From contig NZ_JAERRG010000009.1 in the NCBI RefSeq assembly GCF_016741935.1, forward strand, positions 248,001 through 312,000: 64,000 nt of DNA, in the 5' to 3' direction. Positions within the stretch are counted from its first letter, which is position 1, and every line of letters starts with the position of its first letter. Source of the stretch: Streptomyces endocoffeicus. GTDB taxonomy: Bacteria; Actinomycetota; Actinomycetes; Streptomycetales; Streptomycetaceae. Shown here piece after piece: positions 46,449-56,469 of the stretch. Position numbers and translations under genes: made by a program. The notes under the pieces are model-generated. The model saw nothing but the letters and a program-made list of their open reading frames with translations, was not told where the DNA came from and did no database searches.

Positions 46449-49247
46449 TCAGACGGCCGCGGTGACCGCGGAGCGATCGTCGGTGCTGCCGGGAGCAGTG
46501 CTGTCGTTGTCGTCCAGGAGATCCGGATCGGTGCCGAGGGCGCGAGCGGCGTTCTTCTTGTCGCGCTCGGTCAGAGCGGTCACGATCTGCTCGTAACTGC
46601 TCTGGATCGGCGGGTTCTTCACGGTGCCGTAGCCGAGTACGTACTGGCTCTTCATGGCACGGGTGAAGGCGACGTAGAACATCCGCTTGGCGTCTTGGGT
46701 CATCTTCGTGTCCTCCCTGTAGAGGACGACAGCGTTGTCGAATTCGAGACCCTTGACACCGTGGATCGTCGAAACGACCAGGTCGGCCTTGGACTCGAGG
46801 TTCTTCCGCTTGCGCTCCTGGTTCTTCTGCTTGTTGATGTTCAGCTTCTGCTGGTTCCGCTGAATCTCGAAGGAGAGCAGGTTGTCGCGCAGCCGATCGA
46901 AGAACGCCTTGTGCGTGAGCGTGCCCTGGTGGCAGAGCGTGACCCAGCCGTTGATGGTCGCGCTGTTCTCGATCCACCACTCGGAGATCGTGCGCAGGAT
47001 CGCCTTCTCAACGTTGGCGTTGGCAGCGTTTTTCGTCAGCTTGTCCATGTTGTCCTTGATCCCCTGGGAGACCACGAACGCGGCGTTGGTCGGCGGTGCC
47101 TGCAGGACGTCGTTCCAGAAAAACTTGATGTACTTCGAGAAGATGTCCGTGGCGTAGACCCGATCGCTGACCAGAGAGGCGACCCGGCGGTCCGGGTAGC
47201 GCTTTTCGAGCACATCCTGGATCAAGGACACCTCGCGGCGCGAGTAGGCCAGGAAGGCCACCTGCTCGCCCCGGTCCAGGCACTTGTCCACGTAGTCGGG
47301 GATGACCGTGTTGCGCACGATCGCCTGCAGGTCCTGGGTGACGAACCCTGTGAGTCTGGCCACCTCGCGGTACTCCAGGGTGACCTTCTCCCGGAACGAG
47401 TCGGCCGTGGGCATGGCGAGCGAGTTCGCCTGCAGCTGGATATTGGCGAACTGGTTGGTCTCCAGTCCGCCGAGCACGACGTTCGCGAAATCCAGGATCT
47501 CCTGGTTGCTCCGGTAGTTCGTCGTGAGCTTGAAGGTCGCGAAGACCCCCGAGCCCTCCAGCGTGTTGAGCGCGCGCGGGTTCGCCGAGCGGAACTCGTA
47601 CAGCGTCTGCGAGGCATCGCCGACGATGAACAGGGACTGAGCGTGCTTGGTGATGTACTTCAGCACGTAGATGAACTCAAACACGCTGTTGTCCTGCACC
47701 TCGTCGATGATGAGGTACTTCGACTGCACGTGGGCCGGCTCGGCCATGTCGTCGATCTTCTGGTAGCAGATGATGATCTGCAGCTCCAGCGACGTCTGTT
47801 CGATGCGGTCGAGCAGGGCGATCACCTCGTCGAAGTGGCTCTCGACGAAGGTGTTCAGGGCCGCGAACGCGCCGGTCCTGTTCTGGTCGACCTCCAGCAG
47901 GCGGTGGCGGAACGTCGCCGCGAACTGGCTGTTCGGGTAGAAGATGTCGATCGAGTTGATGATGGTGTCGATCGCCGAGACCTTGTGCCTCGGGTGGTTC
48001 ATCGAGTAGATGTCGATGATCATCTTGGCGATCGTCATCGAGCCGGCGTCCGGGTTCTTCTCCGTGATGTTGTCGGCAGCGGCGTTGGTGAACGAGAGCA
48101 CCGTGATGTCCGAAGCAGGGACGCCGCAGGCTTCGAGGTACTTGATCCGTTCGAGGATCACGGTCGACTTGCCGGTGCCGGCTCCCGCCTGCGTCATCAC
48201 CAGCGGCTCGTGCGTGGTGAGCGCGTCGAGCTGCTGCGTGGACAGGTGGGGCGGCAGATTCGGAGGCGTGGCCGGCTGCGCAGGCACGATCAGCTGAGGC
48301 TTCATCTGCTCCAGATGGTCGAGCGTGTGGTTCATCAGCAGGCTGAGGTTCTGCTTCGACAGCTTCGTGGCGATCTGGTCGGAGAAGGTCGCATCCACCT
48401 GCTTGTGGATCTGGCGGTAGGCCTCCAGCGGGACGTTGTAGTTCTCCAGGTAGCGCAGCTGGACGGCGAGCATGTTCAGCTGCTGCTCCGTCGGGCCCGC
48501 GGGCATGTCCTGGATGTAGCGGCAGACCTCGTCGGCGATCGCCTCGGAGTCCCAGATCTGGGCCAGGCGCGTGATGCGCTCGTAGATCGAGTACTGGCGC
48601 ATCCACTCGTCGAACTCATCGCCGAGGTTGGAGGCCGTCAGGCCGGCGGATGTGAGCACGTCCTGGACGTAGTCACGGGCGTGCTCCAGCGGGCTGGTGT
48701 CCCACTGCAGGAAGGCGGCGGCGTCGTGGTTGCCGTAGCCGACCGAGCGCGAGACGGCGGTCGCGTACTCCGGCTCGGGCAGCCCCTCCTTGAAGAAGTA
48801 CAGCTCCATCCGGTACTGGATGACGAGATCGCGCGTGGACTTGCCGCCGGACTTGTCCTCGTAGAACACCAGCGCCTGCGGGGTCATGTCGAAGGCGACG
48901 TCCCAGTCGTCGAACGAGCTGGACGAAGTGTCCACAGCGAAGCGGTCGTCGGCATGCGGGCTTGGCAGGGTGAAGGACCCGCCGGCGTTCAGGGCGCGGC
49001 GCGTGATCGGCGCGAGCGGGATCGACGTCGTGGTGATGTCGTGCTGCGTCGAGTTCTGCTTGACCTCGATGTTGGCGGCCATGGCGTAGGCGGTGTTGGT
49101 GGCAGTGTTGATCGGCAGCAGGGACTCGTTGAGCAGGCCGGTCTTCTTGCCGTTGCCGGTGAGCTTCGAGGAGAAGAACTTCGGGTCGACGGCCTTCTGA
49201 GCAACGGCATTGGCCGAGAGGTCGAGGTCATCAAGCAGGACAGGCAT
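46449..49247 (-). CDS. UvrD/Rep-like superfamily 1 helicase (932 aa)
   Basis: A 3'-5' DNA helicase by family. Motif I AGAGTGKST (about 350), motif Ia ITVLSFTNAAADNI, motif II LIIDEVQDN (about 513), motif III GDASQTLYEFRSA, motif IV TTNYRSNQEI, motif V VSTIHGVKGLEFD (about 823), motif VI FYVAFTRAMKS (about 861). The first 330 residues are an extra N-terminal region of unknown fold. Lies in the block with the primase-like and AAA+ genes, so a role in the element's replication or transfer-strand processing is likely. Confidence 0.85.
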   Translation of the reverse strand: MPVLLDDLDLSANAVAQKAVDPKFFSSKLTGNGKKTGLLNESLLPINTATNTAYAMAANIEVKQNSTQHDITTTSIPLAPITRRALNAGGSFTLPSPHADDRFAVDTSSSSFDDWDVAFDMTPQALVFYEDKSGGKSTRDLVIQYRMELYFFKEGLPEPEYATAVSRSVGYGNHDAAAFLQWDTSPLEHARDYVQDVLTSAGLTASNLGDEFDEWMRQYSIYERITRLAQIWDSEAIADEVCRYIQDMPAGPTEQQLNMLAVQLRYLENYNVPLEAYRQIHKQVDATFSDQIATKLSKQNLSLLMNHTLDHLEQMKPQLIVPAQPATPPNLPPHLSTQQLDALTTHEPLVMTQAGAGTGKSTVILERIKYLEACGVPASDITVLSFTNAAADNITEKNPDAGSMTIAKMIIDIYSMNHPRHKVSAIDTIINSIDIFYPNSQFAATFRHRLLEVDQNRTGAFAALNTFVESHFDEVIALLDRIEQTSLELQIIICYQKIDDMAEPAHVQSKYLIIDEVQDNSVFEFIYVLKYITKHAQSLFIVGDASQTLYEFRSANPRALNTLEGSGVFATFKLTTNYRSNQEILDFANVVLGGLETNQFANIQLQANSLAMPTADSFREKVTLEYREVARLTGFVTQDLQAIVRNTVIPDYVDKCLDRGEQVAFLAYSRREVSLIQDVLEKRYPDRRVASLVSDRVYATDIFSKYIKFFWNDVLQAPPTNAAFVVSQGIKDNMDKLTKNAANANVEKAILRTISEWWIENSATINGWVTLCHQGTLTHKAFFDRLRDNLLSFEIQRNQQKLNINKQKNQERKRKNLESKADLVVSTIHGVKGLEFDNAVVLYREDTKMTQDAKRMFYVAFTRAMKSQYVLGYGTVKNPPIQSSYEQIVTALTERDKKNAARALGTDPDLLDDNDSTAPGSTDDRSAVTAAV

Positions 49248-49398
49248 GTCGCTGCCTTTCTTCAGTGGGCCGAGAGGTGAATTGAGAGAAAGAATGAATC
49301 ACATCGCACAGCAACTCTGACAAGAGGTTAATAGTCAGTCGAATACTCGAAGGCGAGCGAAGAGCGCAGCGACAGGGCCGGGTCATAGGCGCAGGTAC

Positions 49399-49444
49399 GA
49401 ACACGGGCGGGGCTCTCGTCAGCCGACGAGCCCCGCCCGTGTTC
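49399..49444. terminator. long hairpin
   Basis: A stem of about 20 bp (GAACACGGGCGGGGCTC and its complement) with a 2-base bulge. It separates the helicase gene's upstream region from the 96-residue gene. Confidence 0.65.
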
Positions 49445-49469
49445 CTCTCAACCCACCCGTCAGGGGCCG

Positions 49470-49760
49470 TTAGGCCCCTGAATCCGGGGTATGTGGCCAA
49501 GCCACACCCCGGACGCCGCGCGCTACCCAGGCGCGCGGTCGTTCATCAGCGGCAGCATCGCCAGCATCGAGATCCCAGGGACAGGCCGCGACGAGGGATC
49601 CTGCGGGATCGACCTCGATCAGGCCAAGCATGAGGCCCAATTCGCGGAGTTCATCGGTGCCCCGGACATGGGTGGCGAGGTTCGCTCGGGCCGCGGCGGA
49701 GAGCTCCATGGCTCGCTTTCGGTGCTCTTGGAGCAGAGGTTCGGGGAGTATGGCGGACAT
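49470..49760 (-). CDS. small hypothetical protein (96 aa)
   Basis: AAGGGGG precedes ATG 49760. Helical N-terminus (LLQEHRKRAMELSAAARANL) and a short C-terminal part. Not recognised. Confidence 0.5.
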   Translation of the reverse strand: MSAILPEPLLQEHRKRAMELSAAARANLATHVRGTDELRELGLMLGLIEVDPAGSLVAACPWDLDAGDAAADERPRAWVARGVRGVAWPHTPDSGA

Positions 49761-49805
49761 GGCTGTCCCCCTTTCTGAGCAATGAGGGCGTGGGGATGAG
49801 ATACG

Positions 49806-49848
49806 CCGGGCGCTCCTGTTCCGGAACATCCGGAACAGGAGCGCCCGG
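49806..49848. terminator. hairpin terminator after the ClpA/B-like gene
   Basis: A 19-bp perfect stem (CCGGGCGCTCCTGTTCCGG and its complement) with a 5-base loop. Confidence 0.75.
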
Positions 49849-49866
49849 TGCGATGTGGACGGCTGC

Positions 49867-51774
49867 TCAGTCGTCCGACGGGGATGCCGAGGATGTGCCG
49901 CCGGTCTGGGCAGCGAGCAGGTAGTCCTCGATCCAGGTGCGAACAGCCTTGCGTGCCGGCCGCGCACCCTGGGAGTCCACGTAGGTGGTCTCTTCGATGG
50001 CGCGCAGTTCGTCGTCGGGCATCGACGCGGGCAGCGCCTGGGCCAGCCGCGGTTTGGCCTCGACGATCCGTTCACGCTGCCGCTCGTAGTCGGCGGCCAT
50101 GATCTGCCGGTAGGTCTGCCGGTCGATGGGGTTGAACCCCACGATCAGTGAGAACCGGCCCAGCAGTTCGGCATCGAAGAACTGCTCCAGTGCCTTGTTG
50201 AGGCTCTGGTTCGAGATGGTCTTCGGGTTGTTGCCGAAGCCGATCACCTTTCCGTCGAGCGAATCACGGGCGGCGTTGGTCGTGCAGATGACCAGGGCCT
50301 TGGAGAAGTCCAGCATCTTGCCATGGGCATTGCGGATGCAGCCTTCGTCGAACGCCGAGAGGAACAGGCGCTGCACGGCCTTGTCGGCTTTCTCGAACTC
50401 GTCGAGCAGGATCACCCGGTGGGGGTTGGACTCCAGTGTGTCGAACGGGAGTTCCTGGTTGGAGTCCGATCCGACATAGCCGGGAGGTGAGCCGATGATC
50501 TTCGACGTCGACCATTCGCTGTGGAATTCGGTCATGTTGAGGATGATCGGCTCGGTGCCGGTCGTCTCCTCCGCGATGATCTTGACCGCCTCGGTCTTAC
50601 CGACACCCGAGGCCCCGGCGAACAGCCACGTCGTGGGCGTCTTCGTCGGGAACAGGTCGAGCTCTTCGCGGAGGAGACGGTCCGTGAGATTGGCGAGCAC
50701 ATCGTCCTGGCCCTGCAGGCGGCTGGTGAGCGTGGCGCTCAACGCGGCGACGTCGAGGTCCTTGCGCTGGGCGTTTCCGGTCATCAGTCGCTTGGCCACA
50801 TCGAGCACACGGGTGCTCGTCAGCGGCACTTGCGAGAAGGACCGCAAGGTCTGCGCGAGTGCCGTGTCGCCGGCGTTCTCGGCCTGGATGATGAGCTTCT
50901 TCTGCTCCAGGACCCGATCAGCCAGTGCGCGGTCGAGCAGCGTGATGGCGTTGTCCGGCCTGTGCTGGCCAGCCCGGGAGTTCGCTTCGGCGATCTGCAC
51001 CACCGAGGCCAGGACGTCGTCGGAGACTCCGATCTGGTGACGGTAGTGGGCCATCAGGCCGGGACGGACTGTGGTCATCACGGCCAGCGTCTGTTCCACG
51101 CTCAGCTCGTCGACGATGAGCCGGGTGAAGCGGCGGGCGAAGGCCGGGTCCTCGTCGAAGGCCCGAGACTCGGTGCTGGTGGTCGAGCCGATGACGGACA
51201 TGTCACCGCGGGCCAGGGCCGGCTTGAGGATCTGCGAGATCTTGCGGCCGACGGCGTCGCCATGGCTGCCGGATCCGCCGGTGATCTGGTGGATCTCGTC
51301 CATGAACAGGATGGCCTTGTTCTTGGGGTCCGAGGCGAACTCGACGATCGCCTTGACCTTCTCCTCCAGTGAACCGACGATGCCGGTCCCGGCGATGATG
51401 TTGGTGATGGGCAGCTCGTAGATCGTGTGGTCCTTGAGCTGGTCGGGGATGAGGGTGTCACCGAGCGCAATGCGCCGTGCGATGTCCTCGACGATCTTCG
51501 TTTTGCCGACGCCGGCGGAACCGACCAGCAGAGCGTTGGGCTTGGTCTTGCTGATGATGACCGAGAGGACCTGCCCGATGAGCGTGTCACGGAACATGGT
51601 CGGATCGGCGTTCTTGAACTTCTCGTTGTAGTCGACGAGGAGCTCCTTGACGTCATGGGCGCTGCCACCGCTGGACGGCAGTCCCACGGACGGGGACTGC
51701 GGAGGGAAGCTGCCGCCACCGCCGTTGCCCTTGTCGTCGTCGGAGCCGCCGGGTGTGAAGTCGCTGAGACCCAC
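49867..51774 (-). CDS. ClpA/ClpB-like double AAA+ ATPase (635 aa)
   Basis: A Gly/Ser-rich N-terminal linker replaces the usual N-domain. Module 1: Walker A VGSAGVGKT (85-92), Walker B ILFMDEIHQI. Module 2: Walker A AGASGVGKT (about 387), Walker B VILLDEFEKAD, sensor ICTTNAARDS and ELLGRFSLIVGF. No middle coiled-coil domain of the ClpB type is apparent. Second Hsp100-type gene of the element; the other is at 6.4 kb. It lies downstream of the vWA and MoxR genes across a hairpin, and probably belongs to the same multi-ATPase system. Confidence 0.85.
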   Translation of the reverse strand: MGLSDFTPGGSDDDKGNGGGGSFPPQSPSVGLPSSGGSAHDVKELLVDYNEKFKNADPTMFRDTLIGQVLSVIISKTKPNALLVGSAGVGKTKIVEDIARRIALGDTLIPDQLKDHTIYELPITNIIAGTGIVGSLEEKVKAIVEFASDPKNKAILFMDEIHQITGGSGSHGDAVGRKISQILKPALARGDMSVIGSTTSTESRAFDEDPAFARRFTRLIVDELSVEQTLAVMTTVRPGLMAHYRHQIGVSDDVLASVVQIAEANSRAGQHRPDNAITLLDRALADRVLEQKKLIIQAENAGDTALAQTLRSFSQVPLTSTRVLDVAKRLMTGNAQRKDLDVAALSATLTSRLQGQDDVLANLTDRLLREELDLFPTKTPTTWLFAGASGVGKTEAVKIIAEETTGTEPIILNMTEFHSEWSTSKIIGSPPGYVGSDSNQELPFDTLESNPHRVILLDEFEKADKAVQRLFLSAFDEGCIRNAHGKMLDFSKALVICTTNAARDSLDGKVIGFGNNPKTISNQSLNKALEQFFDAELLGRFSLIVGFNPIDRQTYRQIMAADYERQRERIVEAKPRLAQALPASMPDDELRAIEETTYVDSQGARPARKAVRTWIEDYLLAAQTGGTSSASPSDD

Positions 51775-51878
51775 CGGGTCCTCCTTCGGTGCGGGTCGCT
51801 CGGCGTGGTGGCGCGCTGGGTGGATGTGCCACGGTGTCCCGAGCAGGGATTGGATGGACGAGAGAGAAAGTCAGGGGT

Positions 51879-51925
51879 CGCCAAGAGCGGTGCCGGCCAG
51901 GAGTTGCACGGCACCGCTCTTGGCG
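51879..51925. terminator. hairpin between vWA and ClpA/B-like genes
   Basis: A 17-bp perfect stem (CGCCAAGAGCGGTGCCG and its complement) with a 13-base loop. Confidence 0.7.
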
Positions 51926-51942
51926 GTTCTTGGGGCGCAGGG

Positions 51943-53628
51943 TCAGACGACCATGCCGAGGAGCCTCTGCCGGATGCTCGGATCGATGTGCTGCATCGAG
52001 TCGGCGTAGCGTTTTGCCAGGTCAACCATGTACGACCAGTCCATAGCTGAGCACGGCGCGTAGTACAGGTTCTTCGGGTGGTCCTGACGCGTGGACGGCG
52101 GCAGCCAGTCGAAGTCGGTGACCATGAGCGAGAGCCTGCGCTGACGCACGCGGCTGGCGTTAATGTACTGCCAGATCTGTGTGTACTCGGTTCCGCCCGA
52201 CACCTTCGGGATCCTGCGGAACTCCTTCCAGATCTGAGCCGTCGACTTGTTCTCCGTGCGCAGCATCACCTCCTGGGACAGGAAGTGGCTGAACGAGTTG
52301 AAGTACAGGTTAATGTTGAGCTTCTTGGCGATCCGGATGAGCATCATGACCGCCTCCTGGTAGTTCTCCTCGGAGATCGAACCGGAGGTGTCGATGTAGA
52401 TGTGCAGGTCGGGCATGTACTGCACCGAGGGGATCCGGCCGGGCTTGTTGAAGTCGTCCGGGTTCCGGCGGTTGGCCTTGAGGAAGGTCGCCTTCGTCGT
52501 GCGGAAGATGTTCTGCGACCTGTTGACCCTGCCCATCCGGCGCAGCACCCGGGTGATGTCTTTGAGCAGGTCGAGCTTGCTCGGCGGCTGCTTGCGAAAC
52601 GCCACCTGGGCGCTACGGCTGCCGGGCTGGCCCGGTTGCTGCTTGGCTCCCAGGGCGGCGGCCCGGGCGGCAGCCCGTGGCAGCGATGTCAGCTTGGACA
52701 GCGACGTGTTCGAGACGACCTTCACTGGCGAAGTCAGCGACTGTTTGATGAGATCCCACTCCCCCGTGATCTTCGCCGCGGTGGCCCGGGCATGGGCCTC
52801 GACGTTGACCAGAACGAGGGAACGCGGGCAGAACAGTTCACCGACCGTGAACGGCAGGACGCCGGTGTCCAGGGCGGTGTTCTGCTGGCTGGCCTGGGCC
52901 CGCTGCTGCTCGACATAGTTCATGAGCATGTGCACGAGCACGCGGGCGAAAGAGTGCTCATCGTTGGCGTCAGAGTCGTCCTTGCGCACCAGCAGCGACT
53001 CGGTGAGCCCCTTCAGGGACAGGGCCGTGAAGTCGTTGAGCAACTTGGTAGTGGCCGGCGGCAACGCACTGGCCATCGTCTGAGTCTGCCGGGACAGCCA
53101 GACCTTGAAGTCGTCAAAGGCCGCGGAGGACTGGAACCAGAACCCGAGGGTGTCGGGGTGGAAGGTGTAGGCGATCGAGGCGAAGAAGGCGCTCTCGTCG
53201 CCGGTCCCCGCCAGCAGAGCCTTCGCGGCCGGGAGGACATCAGCCTGCGCGGTGTAGAGCACCCGCGGGGAGGGCGCGGGCATCTTGTTCTGCTGCCCGG
53301 CCTGGACGGCGAAGAGCTCGGCGACCGGCAGCGGTGTGCCCTGGTCGAAGTTGATCAGGGTCTGCCCGAGCAACTCCTTGACCGTCTGCTCGCTGGCCAC
53401 GTTCAGTGTGTCGCCGAGGCAGCTCAGGACCAGTTCCGGGATGTCCCCCGTCAGATCAGCGCCCTGGGCGTCGGTGATGCTCGCCGGGGCGTTGGGGTTC
53501 AACGGCTCCAGCAGCGGGTCGATGAGGGTCTGCCGGATCGCCGGCATCGGGTCGTAATCACCGGTGCACGAGATGGTGTGCAGTGCGTCGAGTACGGCCG
53601 GCTTCTGGTTCGTGACGGTGATCGTCAT
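51943..53628 (-). CDS. von Willebrand A-domain protein, partner of MoxR ATPase (561 aa)
   Basis: The C-terminal 160 residues form a vWA domain: DLHIYIDTSGSISEENYQEA gives the metal-binding DxSxS near residue 415, then GGTEYTQIW (conserved Thr) and LSLMVTDFDW (conserved Asp). The N-terminal 380 residues are helical and unfamiliar. MoxR-vWA pairs act as chaperone-like machines that insert metals or assemble complexes. The gene lies directly after the MoxR gene, with a hairpin between. Confidence 0.75.
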   Translation of the reverse strand: MTITVTNQKPAVLDALHTISCTGDYDPMPAIRQTLIDPLLEPLNPNAPASITDAQGADLTGDIPELVLSCLGDTLNVASEQTVKELLGQTLINFDQGTPLPVAELFAVQAGQQNKMPAPSPRVLYTAQADVLPAAKALLAGTGDESAFFASIAYTFHPDTLGFWFQSSAAFDDFKVWLSRQTQTMASALPPATTKLLNDFTALSLKGLTESLLVRKDDSDANDEHSFARVLVHMLMNYVEQQRAQASQQNTALDTGVLPFTVGELFCPRSLVLVNVEAHARATAAKITGEWDLIKQSLTSPVKVVSNTSLSKLTSLPRAAARAAALGAKQQPGQPGSRSAQVAFRKQPPSKLDLLKDITRVLRRMGRVNRSQNIFRTTKATFLKANRRNPDDFNKPGRIPSVQYMPDLHIYIDTSGSISEENYQEAVMMLIRIAKKLNINLYFNSFSHFLSQEVMLRTENKSTAQIWKEFRRIPKVSGGTEYTQIWQYINASRVRQRRLSLMVTDFDWLPPSTRQDHPKNLYYAPCSAMDWSYMVDLAKRYADSMQHIDPSIRQRLLGMVV

Positions 53629-53674
53629 GGGTCGTGGTCTCCTTCTGAGGACAAGGCAGCGGCAGAGCGCCGCC

Positions 53675-53723
53675 GGTGGTGGGGAGTTGCAGCAAGGACG
53701 ACACCGCAGCAGTCCCCACCACC
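53675..53723. terminator. hairpin between MoxR and vWA genes
   Basis: An 11-bp stem (GGTGGTGGGGA / TCCCCACCACC) with a 27-base loop; may attenuate transcription between the two partners. Confidence 0.5.
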
Positions 53724-53736
53724 AGTGAGCGAGCGA

Positions 53737-54978
53737 TCAGAGGAAGGCCGAGAGGACCGGCTTGGCATTGTTGACGATCGGAGTGTCGATCTCCATGAAG
53801 GCCTCCAGGTTCTGGCGGTCGATCTGCTGGTTGGTCACCATCTCGATGAGCGTGCGGGTGTGCTCCGGCTCGATCTGGGTGATGGCCTGGGCCAGCTGCT
53901 CGATGAGGCGCGCGTTGTCCTCGCTCTCCTTGAGCGCGTACAGCAGCGACCCGGACTTCTCGTTGCCGGTCAGCGTCGCGATGACCGCGGCCATGTCGGT
54001 CATGGTCGCCGCGTTCTTCAGGTTCTGGTAGCAGTTCGGCTTCGGGACGTTCACCCGGTTCTGCTGCATGCCGCCGGCGTTGTTCGCCAGGTCCTGAGCG
54101 ATGGTGGCCACGAGCTGCGTGGTGAACATGGTGTCTCCGACGTAGGCCTCGATGGCCTCGTTCAGCAGCGAGGTCTCGCGGTCGCCGAGCTGGATCGGGG
54201 TGGCCAGGTACTGCGCCAGCTGCTGCGGGTCGGCCGCGTTGAGCCACTTCGACAGGTTGTCGATGGTGCGCGGCGTGGTGAGCTGGTTCATCTCCTCGCC
54301 GCCGTCGAACAGATCGGCCATCGTGACGTTGCCGTTGTCGTCGTCGTCCTGGCCGTCGGCGACGATGGCCTCGGGCGTCGACTTCTGGAAGATGAGCCCG
54401 GGGTGCTGCGTGAGCACCGTCTTCACCCAGGGGTTCATGTTGTCGCCGAGGATGGACATGAGGGTGGCGGCGTCGGGCTCGACGTGGAAGATCGCGAAGC
54501 GGGACAGGCTCGCCTCGTCGAGCGAGGTGACGTTGCCCCTGTCGTTGCCGGCCACGATGATGCGGACGTTCTTGGGCAGCTCGACGTAGCCCATGCGGCG
54601 CAGCGTGACCAGGGTCAGCGCGCCGGAGGTGACGTCGGAGGTGGTGCGGTTGATCTCGTCGAGGAAGAGGATCGGCCACTCACGCGGGTTCTTCTCGGCG
54701 TAGTCGATGCACTCCTGGATCACCTGGTGCGGGTAGAAAACCTGCTTGTAGCTCTGCGTGCCGTCGTCCTTGGTGTATGGCGCCAGGCGCGCACCGGTGA
54801 GGTCGGCCTTGTCGGCGAGCTGGTTGCACGGCAGCGTGAACGCCTGCGTGCCCATGGAGTAGGCCAGGTCCTCGACGAAGCTGGACTTGCCGATGCCGGG
54901 GTCGCCCATGAGAGCGGGCGTCGCGCCGACCTCAAGTGACTGCTTGATGAGGGTCGTCAGGGTGTCGTTGAACTTCAT
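53737..54978 (-). CDS. MoxR-type AAA+ ATPase (413 aa)
   Basis: Walker A MGDPGIGKSS at 25-32, Walker B ILFLDEINRTT at 103-111, the MoxR-typical insert with LADKADLTGARLAPY, sensor IIVAGNDRGNVTSLDEASLS and the arginine-finger region SRFAIFHVEP. The C-terminal half is a helical lid, longer than average. Expected to drive conformational work on, or together with, the downstream vWA protein. Confidence 0.85.
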   Translation of the reverse strand: MKFNDTLTTLIKQSLEVGATPALMGDPGIGKSSFVEDLAYSMGTQAFTLPCNQLADKADLTGARLAPYTKDDGTQSYKQVFYPHQVIQECIDYAEKNPREWPILFLDEINRTTSDVTSGALTLVTLRRMGYVELPKNVRIIVAGNDRGNVTSLDEASLSRFAIFHVEPDAATLMSILGDNMNPWVKTVLTQHPGLIFQKSTPEAIVADGQDDDDNGNVTMADLFDGGEEMNQLTTPRTIDNLSKWLNAADPQQLAQYLATPIQLGDRETSLLNEAIEAYVGDTMFTTQLVATIAQDLANNAGGMQQNRVNVPKPNCYQNLKNAATMTDMAAVIATLTGNEKSGSLLYALKESEDNARLIEQLAQAITQIEPEHTRTLIEMVTNQQIDRQNLEAFMEIDTPIVNNAKPVLSAFL

Positions 54979-55315
54979 GTCGATGTCTTTTCTGTGCGCG
55001 GGCGAGGAAGAGAGAGAAAGACAAGAGATGTCGGAGGACGGCGCTGCTGCTCTCGGCATCGCCGAGGTCGAAGGGGCCCGTGAACGGTCCTGTGGTGCAG
55101 GCCGTGCGCCGCGCCGTCGGAGCCTGGCGGAGACCTGCACTCCCGCCATTGGTGGCGATGGAGCCCCGCTGCACATCGCCACCCGATCGCGCTCCGCGCG
55201 ATCCAGCACTGTCCCCCACCTGTGCTCGGCCCTGCCGCAGCACCCGCCGCCCACTCCATCCGCTGCCGGAGGCAGCGGATGAACCAGGAGCAGAAGCAGC
55301 AGCAGGCACAGAGCG
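54979..55315. other. 337-base gap, no supported gene
   Basis: Holds a purine-rich stretch (GAGGAAGAGAGAGAAAG) before the MoxR start and a hairpin at 55258-55280. No frame has convincing codon bias. Confidence 0.5.
55258..55280. terminator. hairpin after the primase-like gene
   Basis: A 10-bp perfect stem (ATCCGCTGCC and its complement) with a 3-base loop. Confidence 0.6.
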
Positions 55316-56362
55316 TCAGTTGGTCGACGAGGAACGGGCCTTGCGGTCGGCCACGAGCGCGGCGGCCCGGTCGAGGAGGAAGGGCCGGCCGTTGCGCCGC
55401 TCGCTGTGCTTGGGGCGCTCAGGTATGACGTCAAGCGCCGCCTTGTAGAGCAACCACGCGGTGTCGCCCGTCGAATACTCGACCCCGAGGGCGCTGTAGG
55501 CGCGCAGTTGCGTCCGCATCCAGCCGTAGAGCGAGGCCAGAACCGAGAACTCCCAGCGGGACATGTCGTGGTTGAAGTCACCGGGATCCCGGAGCTGGTG
55601 GCGTGAACCGGCCAGGGTCTGCTCGACGATGGCCTGCCAGTACGGGATGTCGGGCATCTCCTCGGCGGTGTCGACAGCTGATGCTGAAGCACCGGAGCTC
55701 TCGCTGGCGTTCACGGCCAGCTGCGCGTAGAGGTCCTCTATGGAGGCGAAGGCCGGCGCGCTAGTTGCTGCGTTGACGTGAGCGACGATGCGATCGGGCA
55801 CCGGCTGGCGGGTGAAGGTCGACCAGTGGTCCAGGAGCAGCTCGTACCAGCCGTGTTCCTCGCGCAGGACGCGCTTGCCGGCGGCCACGGGGAAGTCGTG
55901 GAAGTTCTTCGGCAGTGGCATGACGAGGTGGAAGCCCCGGCCGGACATCGACAGTTCCGAGTAGAGGATGCCCGGCAGCCGCAGCAGGTCTGTGGCCACT
56001 CCTGGCCGGCAGTCGGCCTCGATGTCGAGGACGAGCAGCCCATCAGTCTGGGCTTGGAGGTAGAAGGCGGTGTTCGCGGCATTCGGTATCGCCGCGGTGA
56101 GCTCGTCGAGGGTGAGCAGGCAGGTCTCGTTCAGGGCAAAGGCTCCGCGCAGCGAGCCGGCGTGCTTGCAGCTGGACGTGCAGCCGGCGAGCAGGTGCCG
56201 TACGTCGATCGGGGCCTTGCGCTTCGGCGGCTTGGTGGAATCGTCGGGGGTCTCTTCCCCGATCTGTCCGGAGATGGTCCACCGACAGGCACTGGCGAGA
56301 GTACGGATCGCGGGGTTGCCGTAGAACTGCGGGAACCAGGCATGGGGGTCGGCTGGAGTCAT
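55316..56362 (-). CDS. primase-polymerase (AEP/PrimPol-like) protein (348 aa)
   Basis: The centre follows the archaeo-eukaryotic primase fold: GLLVLDIEAD gives the metal-binding D-x-E (about 113-115), then SELSMSGRGFHLVMPLP gives the S-G-x-G-x-H nucleotide-binding motif (about 140-145). A third acidic residue is not certain. A Cys/His set upstream (HLLAGCTSSCKHAG) could bind zinc. Such enzymes prime or copy DNA in plasmids and phages. Together with the helicase this is the best replication candidate in the window. ATG 56362 is preferred over GTG 56374. Confidence 0.65.
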   Translation of the reverse strand: MTPADPHAWFPQFYGNPAIRTLASACRWTISGQIGEETPDDSTKPPKRKAPIDVRHLLAGCTSSCKHAGSLRGAFALNETCLLTLDELTAAIPNAANTAFYLQAQTDGLLVLDIEADCRPGVATDLLRLPGILYSELSMSGRGFHLVMPLPKNFHDFPVAAGKRVLREEHGWYELLLDHWSTFTRQPVPDRIVAHVNAATSAPAFASIEDLYAQLAVNASESSGASASAVDTAEEMPDIPYWQAIVEQTLAGSRHQLRDPGDFNHDMSRWEFSVLASLYGWMRTQLRAYSALGVEYSTGDTAWLLYKAALDVIPERPKHSERRNGRPFLLDRAAALVADRKARSSSTN

Positions 56363-56414
56363 CGTGGGACGCACGCTTTCGACCGGAGGGGGCAGGAGGG
56401 GAAGAGAATGACAG

Positions 56415-56449
56415 GACCCCCGTACTGCACGGATGCGAGTACGGGGGTC
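56415..56449. terminator. hairpin terminator
   Basis: A 12-bp perfect stem (GACCCCCGTACT and its complement) with an 11-base loop, 20 bases after the 306-residue gene. Confidence 0.7.
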
Positions 56450-56469
56450 TCATCGACGGTCAGCGTGGA

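Noticed and set aside
46173..49280. 1035-codon + strand frame opposite the UvrD-like helicase
   Set aside because: The helicase motifs fix the minus strand as coding.
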